From: Actinomycetales bacterium
GTDB taxonomy: Bacteria > Actinomycetota > Actinomycetes > Actinomycetales > Dermatophilaceae
NCBI GenBank assembly: GCA_016715285.1
Contig: JADKAO010000002.1
Coordinates: forward strand, 310,001-374,000
Reading direction: 5' to 3'
DNA: 64,000 nucleotides
The position numbers and the translations under genes are program-made. Below the pieces are notes generated by a model. The model worked only from the letters and a program-made list of their open reading frames with translations. It had not been told where the DNA came from and searched no databases. The stretch's first letter is position 1, and every line of letters begins with the position of its first letter. Shown piece after piece: positions 1 through 7,883 of the stretch.

Positions 1-1
1 C

Positions 2-53
2 TGGATAGCCTTTGTGAACGCCCATCTCGTCATCGTTGAGAGGACCAAGTAGG
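2..53 (+). CDS. possible 3' end of an upstream gene (partial)
   Basis: One frame stays open from the window edge to a TAG at 51-53 and reads WIAFVNAHLVIVERTK, which has the look of a genuine C-terminus. It is too short to assign to a family. Confidence 0.2.
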
Positions 54-456
54 AGGGGAGTAACACACGTGACCGTTACCGTGAAGGTTCCGTCGAGACA
101 GCCAGCAGTCTGCTTTGAGTGGCCTTGGATCCTTTCAGAACGCTCCGGTGGCTCGCTGGGCAGCGACACGAACGTATACGGGTTGATGACCACGACGACT
201 CCTCGCATCAGGGGAGGTAATGCGTTGCCTACGGCCGCAGGAATCCAGCGGCTAGGAGAGCAGCCTATTCAAGCGTCAGAAAACGTGCTCGCTGGACGCC
301 CACTCGTTTTGAGGTGTGCGTCACTCTCGTGGGAAGTCACGGCAGGCCCGAGAGGCGCAGCCTGTCTCAGGACGGTCTCGAAGTGCCGTCCAGCTCGGCT
401 CCTGGCGGTGTGCCGTCGGTGGCACTCGCCTGCGGGATTAGGGGGACTCAAGCACA
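54..456. other. no convincing gene
   Basis: About 400 bases between the partial gene at the edge and the dedA-like gene. Open frames exist on both strands, but none shows a recognisable motif or a ribosome site joined to a plausible start. It could hold the frameshifted end of the upstream gene. Confidence 0.3.
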
Positions 457-478
457 CGGCATACCCTCGTATGCCGTG
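457..478. repeat. inverted pair of the GTATGCCG motif
   Basis: CGGCATAC and GTATGCCG face each other with a few bases between them and can form a short hairpin. The right copy supplies the GTG (476) that fits as the start of the following dedA-like gene. Confidence 0.6.
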
Positions 479-1209
479 ACTCCTCCCACTCTTGGCCCTG
501 ACTGGATGGACCCTGCCTGGCTCCTCGAACGATTCGGGGCCCAGATGTTTTGGGTGTCCTGCGCGATCGTGTTCATCGAGTGCGGGCTGCTCTTCCCGAT
601 CTTGCCGGGTGACTCGCTGCTGTTCTCGGTGGGGATGTTCATCAACCGCGCTGAGGCGGGCGAAGCCGGCATCCACATGTCGATCTGGCTCGCGTGCCTG
701 CTGCTGTCGACCTTTGCCTTCCTCGGCAACGTCGTCGGGTATGAGATCGGGCGCGCCATCGGTCCGGCGATCTTCCGGCGCAACGGGCGGTTCACGAAGC
801 GCGAATGACTTTGACAAGACGCACGAGTTTTTCGAGCGGTACGGCAACAAGGCGCTGGTGATTGGCCGGTTCGTGCCCGATCGTGCGGACGTTCATCACG
901 GTCGTCGCGGGGCCGGCCAGATGGAGCGGCGGCGATTCTTCACCTGGTCACTCGTCAGGGGCAATCCTCTGGGCCACAGGGGTGACCCTGCTCGACTACT
1001 TCCTCGGCGGGATCCCGTTCTTGCAGAAGAACATTGAGGCCGCGCTCGTCGCGAGTGTCCTCGTGTCGGTGCTGCCGATGGTGTTTGAGTGGTGGCGTCA
1101 CCGCCGCCAGGCGGATGAGCCCCGCGAGGCGGCGGTCGAGGCTCAGCAGATCGTCGACGAGGTGGGCGCGACAACTGAGCCCGGAGCTCCTCGCCCGGGC
1201 GTGGTGTGA
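476..1209 (+). CDS. DedA/SNARE-associated family membrane protein, frameshifted
   Basis: Integral membrane protein of the DedA family, which contributes to membrane homeostasis as a flippase-like transporter. The first frame (GTG 476 or ATG 506) carries the typical start with a hydrophobic helix, FIECGLLFPILPGDSLLF, and GNVVGYEIGR. Near 800 the frame moves, and DKTHEFFERYG...VIGRFVP follows. Near 870 it moves again to give VRTFITVVAG, the conserved DedA core. Another shift in 918-955 leads to GAILWATGV...YFLGG and a charged tail. At least three indels are needed, so the gene is either a pseudogene or mis-sequenced. A strong hairpin follows the stop. The family call is secure; the functional state is not. 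Confidence 0.75.
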
Positions 1210-1218
1210 CCTATGAAA

Positions 1219-1255
1219 ATGGCCGCAGCTACTGGCGGGCGGTAGCTGCGGCCAT
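1219..1255. terminator. bidirectional hairpin terminator
   Basis: Perfect 14-bp stem, ATGGCCGCAGCTAC pairing with GTAGCTGCGGCCAT around a 9-nt loop. It sits between the converging dedA-like gene (+) and lemA remnant (-). An A-rich run on one side and T-rich bases on the other suit termination in either direction. Confidence 0.8.
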
Positions 1256-1262
1256 TCATGCG

Positions 1263-1695
1263 CTAGTTCAAGCCCGGCCTACTGGGTCGGCGGCTGCCAG
1301 GGACCGGGAGCGTCCTACGCGGGCGCGCCACCCGCGCCAGCCCCAGGCGCACCAGCGGGCGAAGCTGCTGACCGGCATACGGACCAGCTTGTCCCACAGC
1401 GGGAGCACCCGGGTTCGGGTCAAACGAGACCTTGGGCGCCTCGCGCTCAACCACGCTCTCCAACTCGAAGTACTCCGCCTTGCGTGACGCCCGCAGGCCC
1501 GGCGATGAAGTTCGTCGGGATGCTCTCAACCTTGGTGTTGAGCTCCTTGACATTGGCGTTGTAATAACGCCGCGCGCTCGCCCGATCCGGTCCTCCGTTG
1601 ACGGCAATTCCTGCTGCAGCGCAGTGAAATTCGCGTTGGCCTTGAGGTCCGGGTAGGCCTCAACAACTGCGTTCAACCGCTCGCGAAAATCATGA
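1263..1695 (-). pseudogene. lemA: LemA family protein with most of its N-terminal half missing
   Basis: Minus-strand reading gives RERLNAVVEAYPDLKAN, then NFTALQQEL, STEDRIGRAR and, after two shifts, AEYFELE and EREAPKVSFDP: the second half of a LemA protein followed by a Gly/Pro/Ala-rich tail. LemA proteins normally begin with a membrane helix and a long coiled region including RRHDLIPNLVETVKGY. Here an AGGGAG ribosome site and ATG (1695) are followed by only about five codons (MIFAS) before the late LemA motif begins. That looks like a genuine gene start fused to the 3' half by an internal deletion of perhaps 250-300 bases, or a collapse in assembly. It lies downstream of pyrE on the same strand. 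Confidence 0.75.
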
Positions 1696-1762
1696 CGAGC
1701 TCCCTATATCGGTTGGTGAGCCTGATCCTAAGCCAGCGGTATGCCGTGTGCCGGCAAGACGG

Positions 1763-2341
1763 TCAGCCCAGCCCCAGCTCGGCGAGGCCAAAGATGAAGC
1801 GGTAATCCAGTCTGGCAGCAGCAAACTTCTCGGCTGCACCCGTGGCCCGGTCGGCAATCGTACCCACGCCGACAACGTGGGCACCCGCCTCACGGGCAGC
1901 CTCAGCGGCCTCCAACGGCGAGGCCCCCGTCGTCGACGTGTCCTCGACGATCAGCACCCGACGACCCGCGATCGACGGTCCTTCGATCCGCTGCTGCAGC
2001 CCGTGTGCCTTGCCGGCCTTGCGCACAACGAACGCATCCAGCCGCCGCCCCTCAGCCGCCGCCGCATGGAGCATCGAGGTAGCCACCGGGTCCGCCCCGA
2101 GCGTCAGCCCGCCCACAGCATCAAACTCCAGGTCGCCCGCCAGCTCGAGCATGAGCCGACCGACCAACGGCGCCGCCTCACCATCTAGGGTGATCCGCCG
2201 CAAGTCGACGTAATAGTCAGCCACTTTGCCCGACGACAACGTCACCCGGCCATGGACGATCGCCTTAGCTTTGATGATCTCCAGCAGGCGTGCCCGGTCG
2301 GCACCAAGGTCGGGGCGCATAGCCGCAGCGTGATCAGTCAC
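1763..2341 (-). CDS. pyrE: orotate phosphoribosyltransferase
   Basis: Transfers the phosphoribosyl group of PRPP to orotate to make OMP in de novo pyrimidine synthesis; cytosolic, normally a dimer. The 192-residue frame is intact and of normal length. It has the N-terminal KAIVHGRVTLSSGK segment, the GLTLGADPVA region, and the PRPP-binding loop VLIVEDTSTTGAS near residues 127-139 with its two acidic residues. The GTG start at 2341 follows the upstream hypothetical by 18 bases, so pyrE probably belongs to an SDR-hypothetical-pyrE transcription unit. In mycobacteria pyrE also lies close to clpB, as it does here. Confidence 0.95.
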   Translation of the reverse strand: MTDHAAAMRPDLGADRARLLEIIKAKAIVHGRVTLSSGKVADYYVDLRRITLDGEAAPLVGRLMLELAGDLEFDAVGGLTLGADPVATSMLHAAAAEGRRLDAFVVRKAGKAHGLQQRIEGPSIAGRRVLIVEDTSTTGASPLEAAEAAREAGAHVVGVGTIADRATGAAEKFAAARLDYRFIFGLAELGLG

Positions 2342-2359
2342 GTCCCCAGCGTAATGACG

Positions 2360-2833
2360 TCAGACCGGTGCGTCCGCGAAGTCCGCCTCGACGATCGCCC
2401 GGTCCTCCGCGTCCGCGATCGGCACCGCCTTCGCCGCCAGCCACGCCTGCCGCGCCTCCGCCTCGCGCCCCAACGCCGCCAGTCCGCGCGCCCGCAGCTC
2501 GTGCGCATAGGCGAGGTCGAAGTCCGCCAACCCGGCGTCACGGCATACCGCGAGTGTGCGGTCCCCATAGTCGAGCGCGAGGTCCGGACGCCCCGAAGCC
2601 AGCCACGCCTGCCCGATGAGATAGCGGGCGCGCGCCTCGTTGGCGGGCACAAAACCGGTCGCACGCTCCCAGTGGTATGCCGCGGCATACGCGCCGCGGA
2701 CGAGGCCGGTCACGCTGTGGTCGCCGCCCGCGGCCCGCGCCTCGCGCACCGTCGTGAGCAGCGCCCAGGTCGCGTTGTTGGCCTCGACGGCGAGCGCGCG
2801 ATGGTGGTCGCTCGTGATCACGCTCTCGGCCAC
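2360..2833 (-). CDS. conserved hypothetical, TPR-like helical protein
   Basis: The 157-residue frame is intact and starts with GTG only 3 bases after the SDR stop. It is rich in alanine and predicted helices, and two segments (ARYLIGQAWLASGRPDLALDY and AYAHELRARGLAALGREAEA) have the spacing of tetratricopeptide-type hairpins. No catalytic motif, signal peptide or membrane segment is visible. Proteins of this kind occur next to pyrE in actinobacteria, but I cannot name a function. The segment also contains GTATGCCGCGGCATAC, a perfect palindrome made from two abutting copies of the window-wide motif. Confidence 0.7.
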   Translation of the reverse strand: MAESVITSDHHRALAVEANNATWALLTTVREARAAGGDHSVTGLVRGAYAAAYHWERATGFVPANEARARYLIGQAWLASGRPDLALDYGDRTLAVCRDAGLADFDLAYAHELRARGLAALGREAEARQAWLAAKAVPIADAEDRAIVEADFADAPV

Positions 2834-2836
2834 GGG

Positions 2837-3683
2837 TCAGCGCTCCTTGCGCGGCTTCGGGGTGGCAGTGCTGCTCATCCGGCGGACCAGCCCGCGCGGC
2901 AGCACCGACAGCGCCCCCACCGCAATCTTGTATGCCGTCCCCGGCACCGACACGACCCGGCCACGGTCAAGGTCCGCGAGCGCGTCCCGGACGAGGTCGT
3001 CAGGCTGGAGCCACATCGCCTCGGGGTAGCTGCTGACATTCATCTCTGCGCGCTGGTGGAACTCCGTGTGCGTGAAGCCCGGGCACAACGCCATGACCCG
3101 CACGCCGGTGCCAGCGAGGTCGTTGGCGAGGGCCTCCGAGAACACCGTCACCCATGCCTTTGCCGCTGAATATGAGCCCATCGCAAGGAAACTCGCAACT
3201 GACGACACGTTGATGATCGCGCCGCTGCCCCGCTCGCGCATCGCCCGGCCGGCTGCGTGGCTGGTGACGAGGACCGCGCGGCAGAGGACGTCAAACGCCT
3301 GCTCTTCGACGGCAACATCGTTGTTGAGGAACGCTTTTCGCAGACCGTAGCCGGCATTGTTGACGAGCAGGTCAACCGGCCGGTCCGGGTCCGCGAGCCG
3401 CGTCGCGACCCGCTCCAGTGCAGCCCGATCGGACAGATCCGCCGACAAAACCTCAGCCTGTATGCCGTGCCGCTGGCTCAGCTCGGCAGCGAGCGCCTCC
3501 AGCCGGGACGTCCCGCGCGACGAGGACGAGGTCGTAGCCGCGACCGGCAAGCTGGCGGGCAAACGACAGGCCGATGCCGGCAGTTGCTCCGGTGACGAGG
3601 GCAGTCTTCTGGGCGGACCGGGCGGGCTCAGTGGGCACGCTGGGTGCGCCGGACGTGGAGGAGGTGGACGGCATACTCGGCAC
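2837..3683 (-). CDS. short-chain dehydrogenase/reductase, frameshifted once
   Basis: Cytosolic NAD(P)-dependent oxidoreductase of the classical SDR family; substrate unknown. The N-terminal frame gives TALVTGATAGIGLSFARQLAGRGYDLVLVARD with the TGxxxGIG cofactor loop. Near 3515 the frame moves and continues with RLEALAAEL, NNAGYG, the catalytic serine region NVSSVASF and the YxxxK pair in SYSAAKAWV. The C-terminus (LPRGLVRRMSS...) resembles actinobacterial SDRs near residue 250. One base gained or lost near 3515 restores a full-length enzyme, so sequencing error is likely. It is probably the first gene of the unit leading to pyrE. Confidence 0.85.
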
Positions 3684-3776
3684 TCTAAGCGCCCCGCGCC
3701 GTCCCGAGCACTAGCCCCACGCGCGCGTGCCCGCGCGACCCGCGCGAGCGTCCTTGACCCCACATAAGGTGGGGAC

Positions 3777-4572
3777 GTGCGCATCGCTACCTGGAACGTC
3801 AACTCCATCCGCTCCCGCATCGACCGCGTCGAGGCCTGGCTGCAGCGGTCCGACGTCGATGTGCTGGCGATCCAGGAGACCAAGTGCAAGCCCGAGCAGT
3901 TCCCGACGGCGCGGCTCGAAGCGCTCGGCTACGAGGTCGCGCACCACGGACTCAACCAGTGGAATGGCGTCGCGATCCTGTCCCGCGTGGGCCTCACCGA
4001 TGTGCAACATGGCTTCGCCGGTATGCCGTCGTGGGGGACCCCGCCCGCGCAGGAGGCGCGTGCGCTCGGCGCGACCTGCGGCGGCGTGCGGATCTGGTCG
4101 CTCTATATCCCCAATGGTCGGCATATCACTGACCCGCATATGGATTACAAGGTCGCGTGGCTCGAAGCCCTCCCGCGAGGACGCCGCCAGTTGGCTGGCC
4201 GCCGACCCGGCCGCGCAGATCGCCCTCGTCGGCGACTGGAATATCGCCCCTCAGGACGACGACGTGTGGAGCATGGAGTTCTACGAGGACAAGTCGCACG
4301 TGTCGCCGCGGGAGCGGACGGCATACCAGGGCGTTGTGGACGCGGGGTATGCCGATGTGGTCCGGCCGCACGCGCCGGGGCCGGGGGTTTATACGTACTG
4401 GGATTATCAGCAGCTGCGGTTCCCCAAGAAGCAGGGGATGCGGATTGACTTCGTGCTGGCGTCGGAGGCGCTCGCGGCGCGGGTTGAGGGTGCGGTCATC
4501 GATCGCGAGGAACGCAAAGGCACGGGGGCATCCGACCACGCCCCTGTCGTGGTTCAACTCGCCGCCGACTGA
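3777..4572 (+). CDS. xth: exodeoxyribonuclease III, frameshifted once
   Basis: Apurinic/apyrimidinic endonuclease and 3'-5' exonuclease of the exonuclease III/EEP family, acting in base excision repair. The GTG start gives MRIATWNVNSIRSR (metal-binding Asn), then IQETKCKPEQ (catalytic Glu), and IWSLYIPNG. Near 4175 the frame moves and reads LVGDWNIAP (catalytic Asp-x-Asn), FLASEALAARV and the terminal ASDHAPVV with its catalytic Asp-His. Together about 264 residues, the usual family length. It is transcribed away from the SDR and converges on the P55-like transporter, with a repeat array between them. Confidence 0.9.
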
Positions 4573-4599
4573 CCCCGTCCCGCGCCGACCCTTTGCCCA

Positions 4600-4832
4600 T
4601 TCGATACCCAATCCCGAGTCCGGGGTCACCCTCGGGTATCGACCCGCCAGTCCTCCGCCGATTCGATACCCAAACCCGAGTCAGGGGTCACCGTTGGATA
4701 TCGACCCCGCCAACGCTCCGCCGATTCGATACCGAAACCCGACTCAGGGGTGACCCTCGGATATCGACCCCGCCGACTCTTTGACCATTCGATACCCAAA
4801 CCCGGCTCAGGGGTCGCCCTCGGGTATCGAAT
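4600..4832. repeat. array of four TCGATACC...GGTATCGA units
   Basis: Four palindromic units at about 4600-4642, 4662-4703, 4725-4767 and 4788-4831, period 62-63 bp. Each begins TTCGATACC and ends GG(G/A)TATCGA, with a centre of about 25 bases containing CCCGAGTC-GGGGTCACCC. Inter-unit DNA is Cys/Pro-codon-like CCGCC-rich sequence. The array fills the gap between the converging xth and P55-like genes, and the transporter stop codon lies in the flank of the last unit. It could act as a bidirectional terminator, but the same units also occur in non-terminator positions. Confidence 0.9.
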
Positions 4833-6686
4833 CAGGCTGGGGCTTGTCCCTCGCGACCACCGTGCTGGCCGAGGCCCGCCGCAGCCAGGAGCGCGCCGAC
4901 ACCCGCAGCTATCGCCGCCCCACGGAAGACCCATTGCACCTGCACGACCGCCGCATCGAGCAGAGCCCGCACATCCGTCGGGTCCGGCAGCGCGGCGACG
5001 GCGGCGTAGTACGCGTGCAACCCAACAGAGGTCAGCACCGCGAGCCCCACGACCATCCCGATCATCCGCGCGACCACGATGATCGAGCCCGCGACCCCAT
5101 GAGTCCCCGGCGCAACAGCGTGCAGCGCCGCCGCGTTGACCGGCGCGAGCGTCAACCCAAGCCCAAACCCGACGAGCACCAGCAGCCCCGTCGCGCTCGG
5201 CGTCTCTAACGCGTTGCCGGTCCACTGCGACATCCCCCGCCAGACCCGCGCTAGCCGCGACGAGGCCCACCAACGGTCAACACGCGATAACTCCAGTCGA
5301 CGGGTCAGCCAACCACCGATCAACGCGCCGACGGGCACCGCAACGAGGAACCGCAAGAGCACAAAGGCTGCGGCAGTTTGAGTTTGGGCCACCGTGAGCC
5401 GCGCATAGACCGGCACGTCGACGACGACCGCGACAAGCGCAACACCCACGCACACGCTCACCACCGCGGCTCGCCGCGTCAGCCGCGGGCACGCCGCCGC
5501 GGCAATCAGCGGTTCGCGGACGCGCCGCATCCGCCAGACGGCGAGTGCGGCTGCGACCACCGCGAGCGGCACCAACGTGATCGCCGACGGCCCGATCACC
5601 GCGCGCTCCGGATCGCCACTCGAGAACGCGACAATCACCGCTCCCAGCGCGAGCGCGAGCAGCCCCGCCGACGGGAGATCTGCGCGCATGAGGAGTCGAC
5701 GGCTTCGCCACAGCAGGTATGCCGTGAGCCCCACTCCCAGCGCCAGCGTTGCCACCCCGATCGGCGTTGCGACGCGTAATCCGCTGCCGCCCACCGGGAT
5801 AAAGGCCAACCCGAAGGTGAGGTCTTCGACCAATCGCTGCGGAGCCGTCAGCGTCAGCACACCGAGCGCCCCCCGCCGCACCGGGTCGGGCCTCGGCGAC
5901 GAGCCTCGCCCCCGAACGCCCTGCCCGGGGTGGCGTCGAAATCTCGGGACCGGGCGGGACTGAAACAGAGGGAGTGGGAAGCGCCCAAGCTTCGGGACCG
6001 GCCGGGACTGAAACAGAGGGAGCAGATGACGCCTCAGCGTGCACACCGGGAGGAGATCGACGGTGGACCACATCAGGGGCAGGCGGTGTTACCGGCACAC
6101 CACCGGGCGACGCCAGTTCGGCTGCGGCTGGGAGGAGGCGGAGCACGGCATACAGGGCAATGCCGGCGATGGCACCGAACCAAAAGATGAGCCGCCAGTC
6201 ACCGATCGCGAGGATCGCCGCCCCCACAACCGGGCCCGCGACGGCACCGAGTTCTTGCACTGCGCCTACGACCCCCAAGGGCGCACCCCGACGCTCCGGC
6301 GGCCACTGGTCAGCCACGAGAGCCAAGGTCGCTGGCACCAGCCCGCCACCTCCGACACCCTGGATCACGCGGCCAGCCACCAACACCCCGAGATCAGACG
6401 CAAGCGCGGTGATCACCGAGCCCACCGTAAAGACCAGCAGACACCAGCCGAGCGCCTGGCGCCGCGACACGAGATCCGCGAGCCGACCGATCAGCGGCAA
6501 CGTCGCCACATAGCCGACAAGGAATCCCGACACGATCGGAGTCGCCCGGTGCAGCGACTCGATGCCGAGCCCCACCCCCGCCATCATGTCGGTCAACGCG
6601 AGCACGACGACATAGGTGTCAGCCGCAGTGAGCAGGACCGCCGTGCTCGCGACCGCCAGATGCGCCCTAGGGCTTGACGATCTCAA
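4832..6686 (-). CDS. P55/Rv1410c-type MFS efflux transporter (14-helix DHA2 class), frameshifted
   Basis: Major facilitator of the EmrB/QacA (DHA2) class. In mycobacteria the orthologous P55 works with the lipoprotein LprG in drug tolerance and transport of triacylglyceride-like lipids to the outer envelope. The N-terminal frame has the loop GRLADLVSRRQALG (motif A) and GRVIQGVGGGGLVPATLA (motif C-like region). The frame changes near 5925, after which seven or more further membrane segments follow. The central loop is extended and low in complexity, with two near-identical SVSVP(A/P)GPE repeats encoded by a duplicated ~30-bp stretch (5941-5970, 5990-6020). Its start overlaps the end of the lprG-like gene by 20 bases, indicating translational coupling. 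The single frameshift is probably a sequence error. Confidence 0.85.
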
Positions 6687-7383
6687 CCGGCTCGCCGTAA
6701 CGGTCGAAGGTCAGCCGATAGGTCGACGGCGTCGCGCCATAGAACGGACCCCGCAGCTCGACCGTCCGCAACTGGCCACCTGGCTCGGTCAGCCCGTAAT
6801 TCACGGTGAACGTCCCATTCGCATCACCCACCCTGAGCAGATCGACGATCGCCTTCCCAGGCAACGTGCCGCTCACCACGCGGAGGACTTCGGTGCCCTT
6901 GCGCACCGGCTCGGCAGCCGTCGGCGCCCCCGTCGCCGTCAACAGGGACGTCACGCCGGTCGCCGGGTTAAACAGTCCGGCAGGGTCGGGCACCCCGAGC
7001 GTCGCCGGGTCGACCTTCGCGAAGACCGGCACGAAGGGCAACTTGGCATACACCTCGCCACCCACCGCAACTACCTCAGTGTCAGCGGCAGTGCCACGCA
7101 CAGTGACCTGGAATTTGCCCTTGAACGCCGGCGGATGCGCGCCCCACCCGTCGGCGGCCACGATGCCGGAGACGCCGCTCGGCAAATCGGCCGAAGTCAA
7201 GACGAGGTGGACCGAGGTCGCCGCATCGAGTTGTTCTTTCGCCGACGCGAGCCGCTCGGTCGGCGTCGGCCCGCTCGGCGCCGGGTCCGACCCGCCGCTC
7301 GTGCACGCCCCCAGCGCAGCGACCAGCGCCCAACTCAGGAGCGCGGCAAGGACGGCGACCCGGCGGCGGCGGACAGTTCTCAT
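6667..7383 (-). CDS. lprG: LppX/LprG-family lipoprotein
   Basis: Secreted lipoprotein of the LppX_LprAFG family, which binds acylated lipids in a hydrophobic cavity and works with the P55 transporter encoded next. ATG 7383 opens with a positively charged stretch, a hydrophobic helix and the lipobox LGAC (Cys27), so the protein should be acylated and anchored outside the membrane. The remainder (about 238 residues) has family features: EQLDAATSVHLVL, GKFQVTVRG, GGEVYAKLPF, and the end PSTYRLTFDRYGEPVEI. It is intact and overlaps the transporter start by 20 bases, giving the lprG-P55 order known from mycobacteria. The symbol is assigned by family and synteny. Confidence 0.85.
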   Translation of the reverse strand: MRTVRRRRVAVLAALLSWALVAALGACTSGGSDPAPSGPTPTERLASAKEQLDAATSVHLVLTSADLPSGVSGIVAADGWGAHPPAFKGKFQVTVRGTAADTEVVAVGGEVYAKLPFVPVFAKVDPATLGVPDPAGLFNPATGVTSLLTATGAPTAAEPVRKGTEVLRVVSGTLPGKAIVDLLRVGDANGTFTVNYGLTEPGGQLRTVELRGPFYGATPSTYRLTFDRYGEPVEIVKP

Positions 7384-7432
7384 GCGCCGAGGGTATGCCG
7401 TCCCGCCGACGATGCCGAGCGAAACCGCTGAG

Positions 7433-7730
7433 TCGATACCCACCCACCCGGCATACCTCGGCATCCGGTATCGAATCCGGCAAGAGCGCGAGCGCACGCC
7501 GCCCCGCAACCGGCGAATCGATACCCGACAACCCGGCATACCTCGGCATCCGGTATCGAATCCGGCAAGGAGCGCGCGGGTACGCCGCCCCGCAACCGGC
7601 GAATCGATACCCACCCACCCGGCATACCTCGGCATCCGGTATCGAACCCGGCAAGAACGCGAGCGCACGCCGGCCCGCCACCGGCGAATCGATACCCACC
7701 CACCCGGCATACCTCGGCATCCGGTATCGA
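7433..7730. repeat. array of four TCGATACC...GGTATCGA units, 86-bp period
   Basis: Units at 7433-7474, 7518-7559, 7604-7645 and 7689-7730. Unit and spacer are both highly conserved, and each unit also contains CCGGCATACCTCGG, a copy of the GTATGCCG motif inside the palindrome. The array lies between the divergent lprG-like and EF-G-like genes, upstream of both, so it is not simply a terminator element. Confidence 0.9.
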
Positions 7731-7883
7731 ACCCGGCAAAGAGCGCGCGCACGCCGTGTGGGGCACCTCCCAGCACCCCTCTGCGAGCAAGCCAGGCGGA
7801 CGGCATACGCTGCTGTGGCATGGGCCTTGCCCGGGCCCTACGTCCCCTTGTCACGGACGGCCCGCAGGAGAAAGGTTGGGCCC

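Noticed and set aside
2252..3169. 305-codon plus-strand frame
   Set aside because: Antisense to the intact pyrE start, the hypothetical and the SDR; arginine-rich composition typical of shadows.
7433..7730. Regularly spaced repeats resembling a CRISPR array
   Set aside because: Both the units and the DNA between them are conserved, there are only four copies, each unit is itself an inverted repeat, and no cas gene is nearby.
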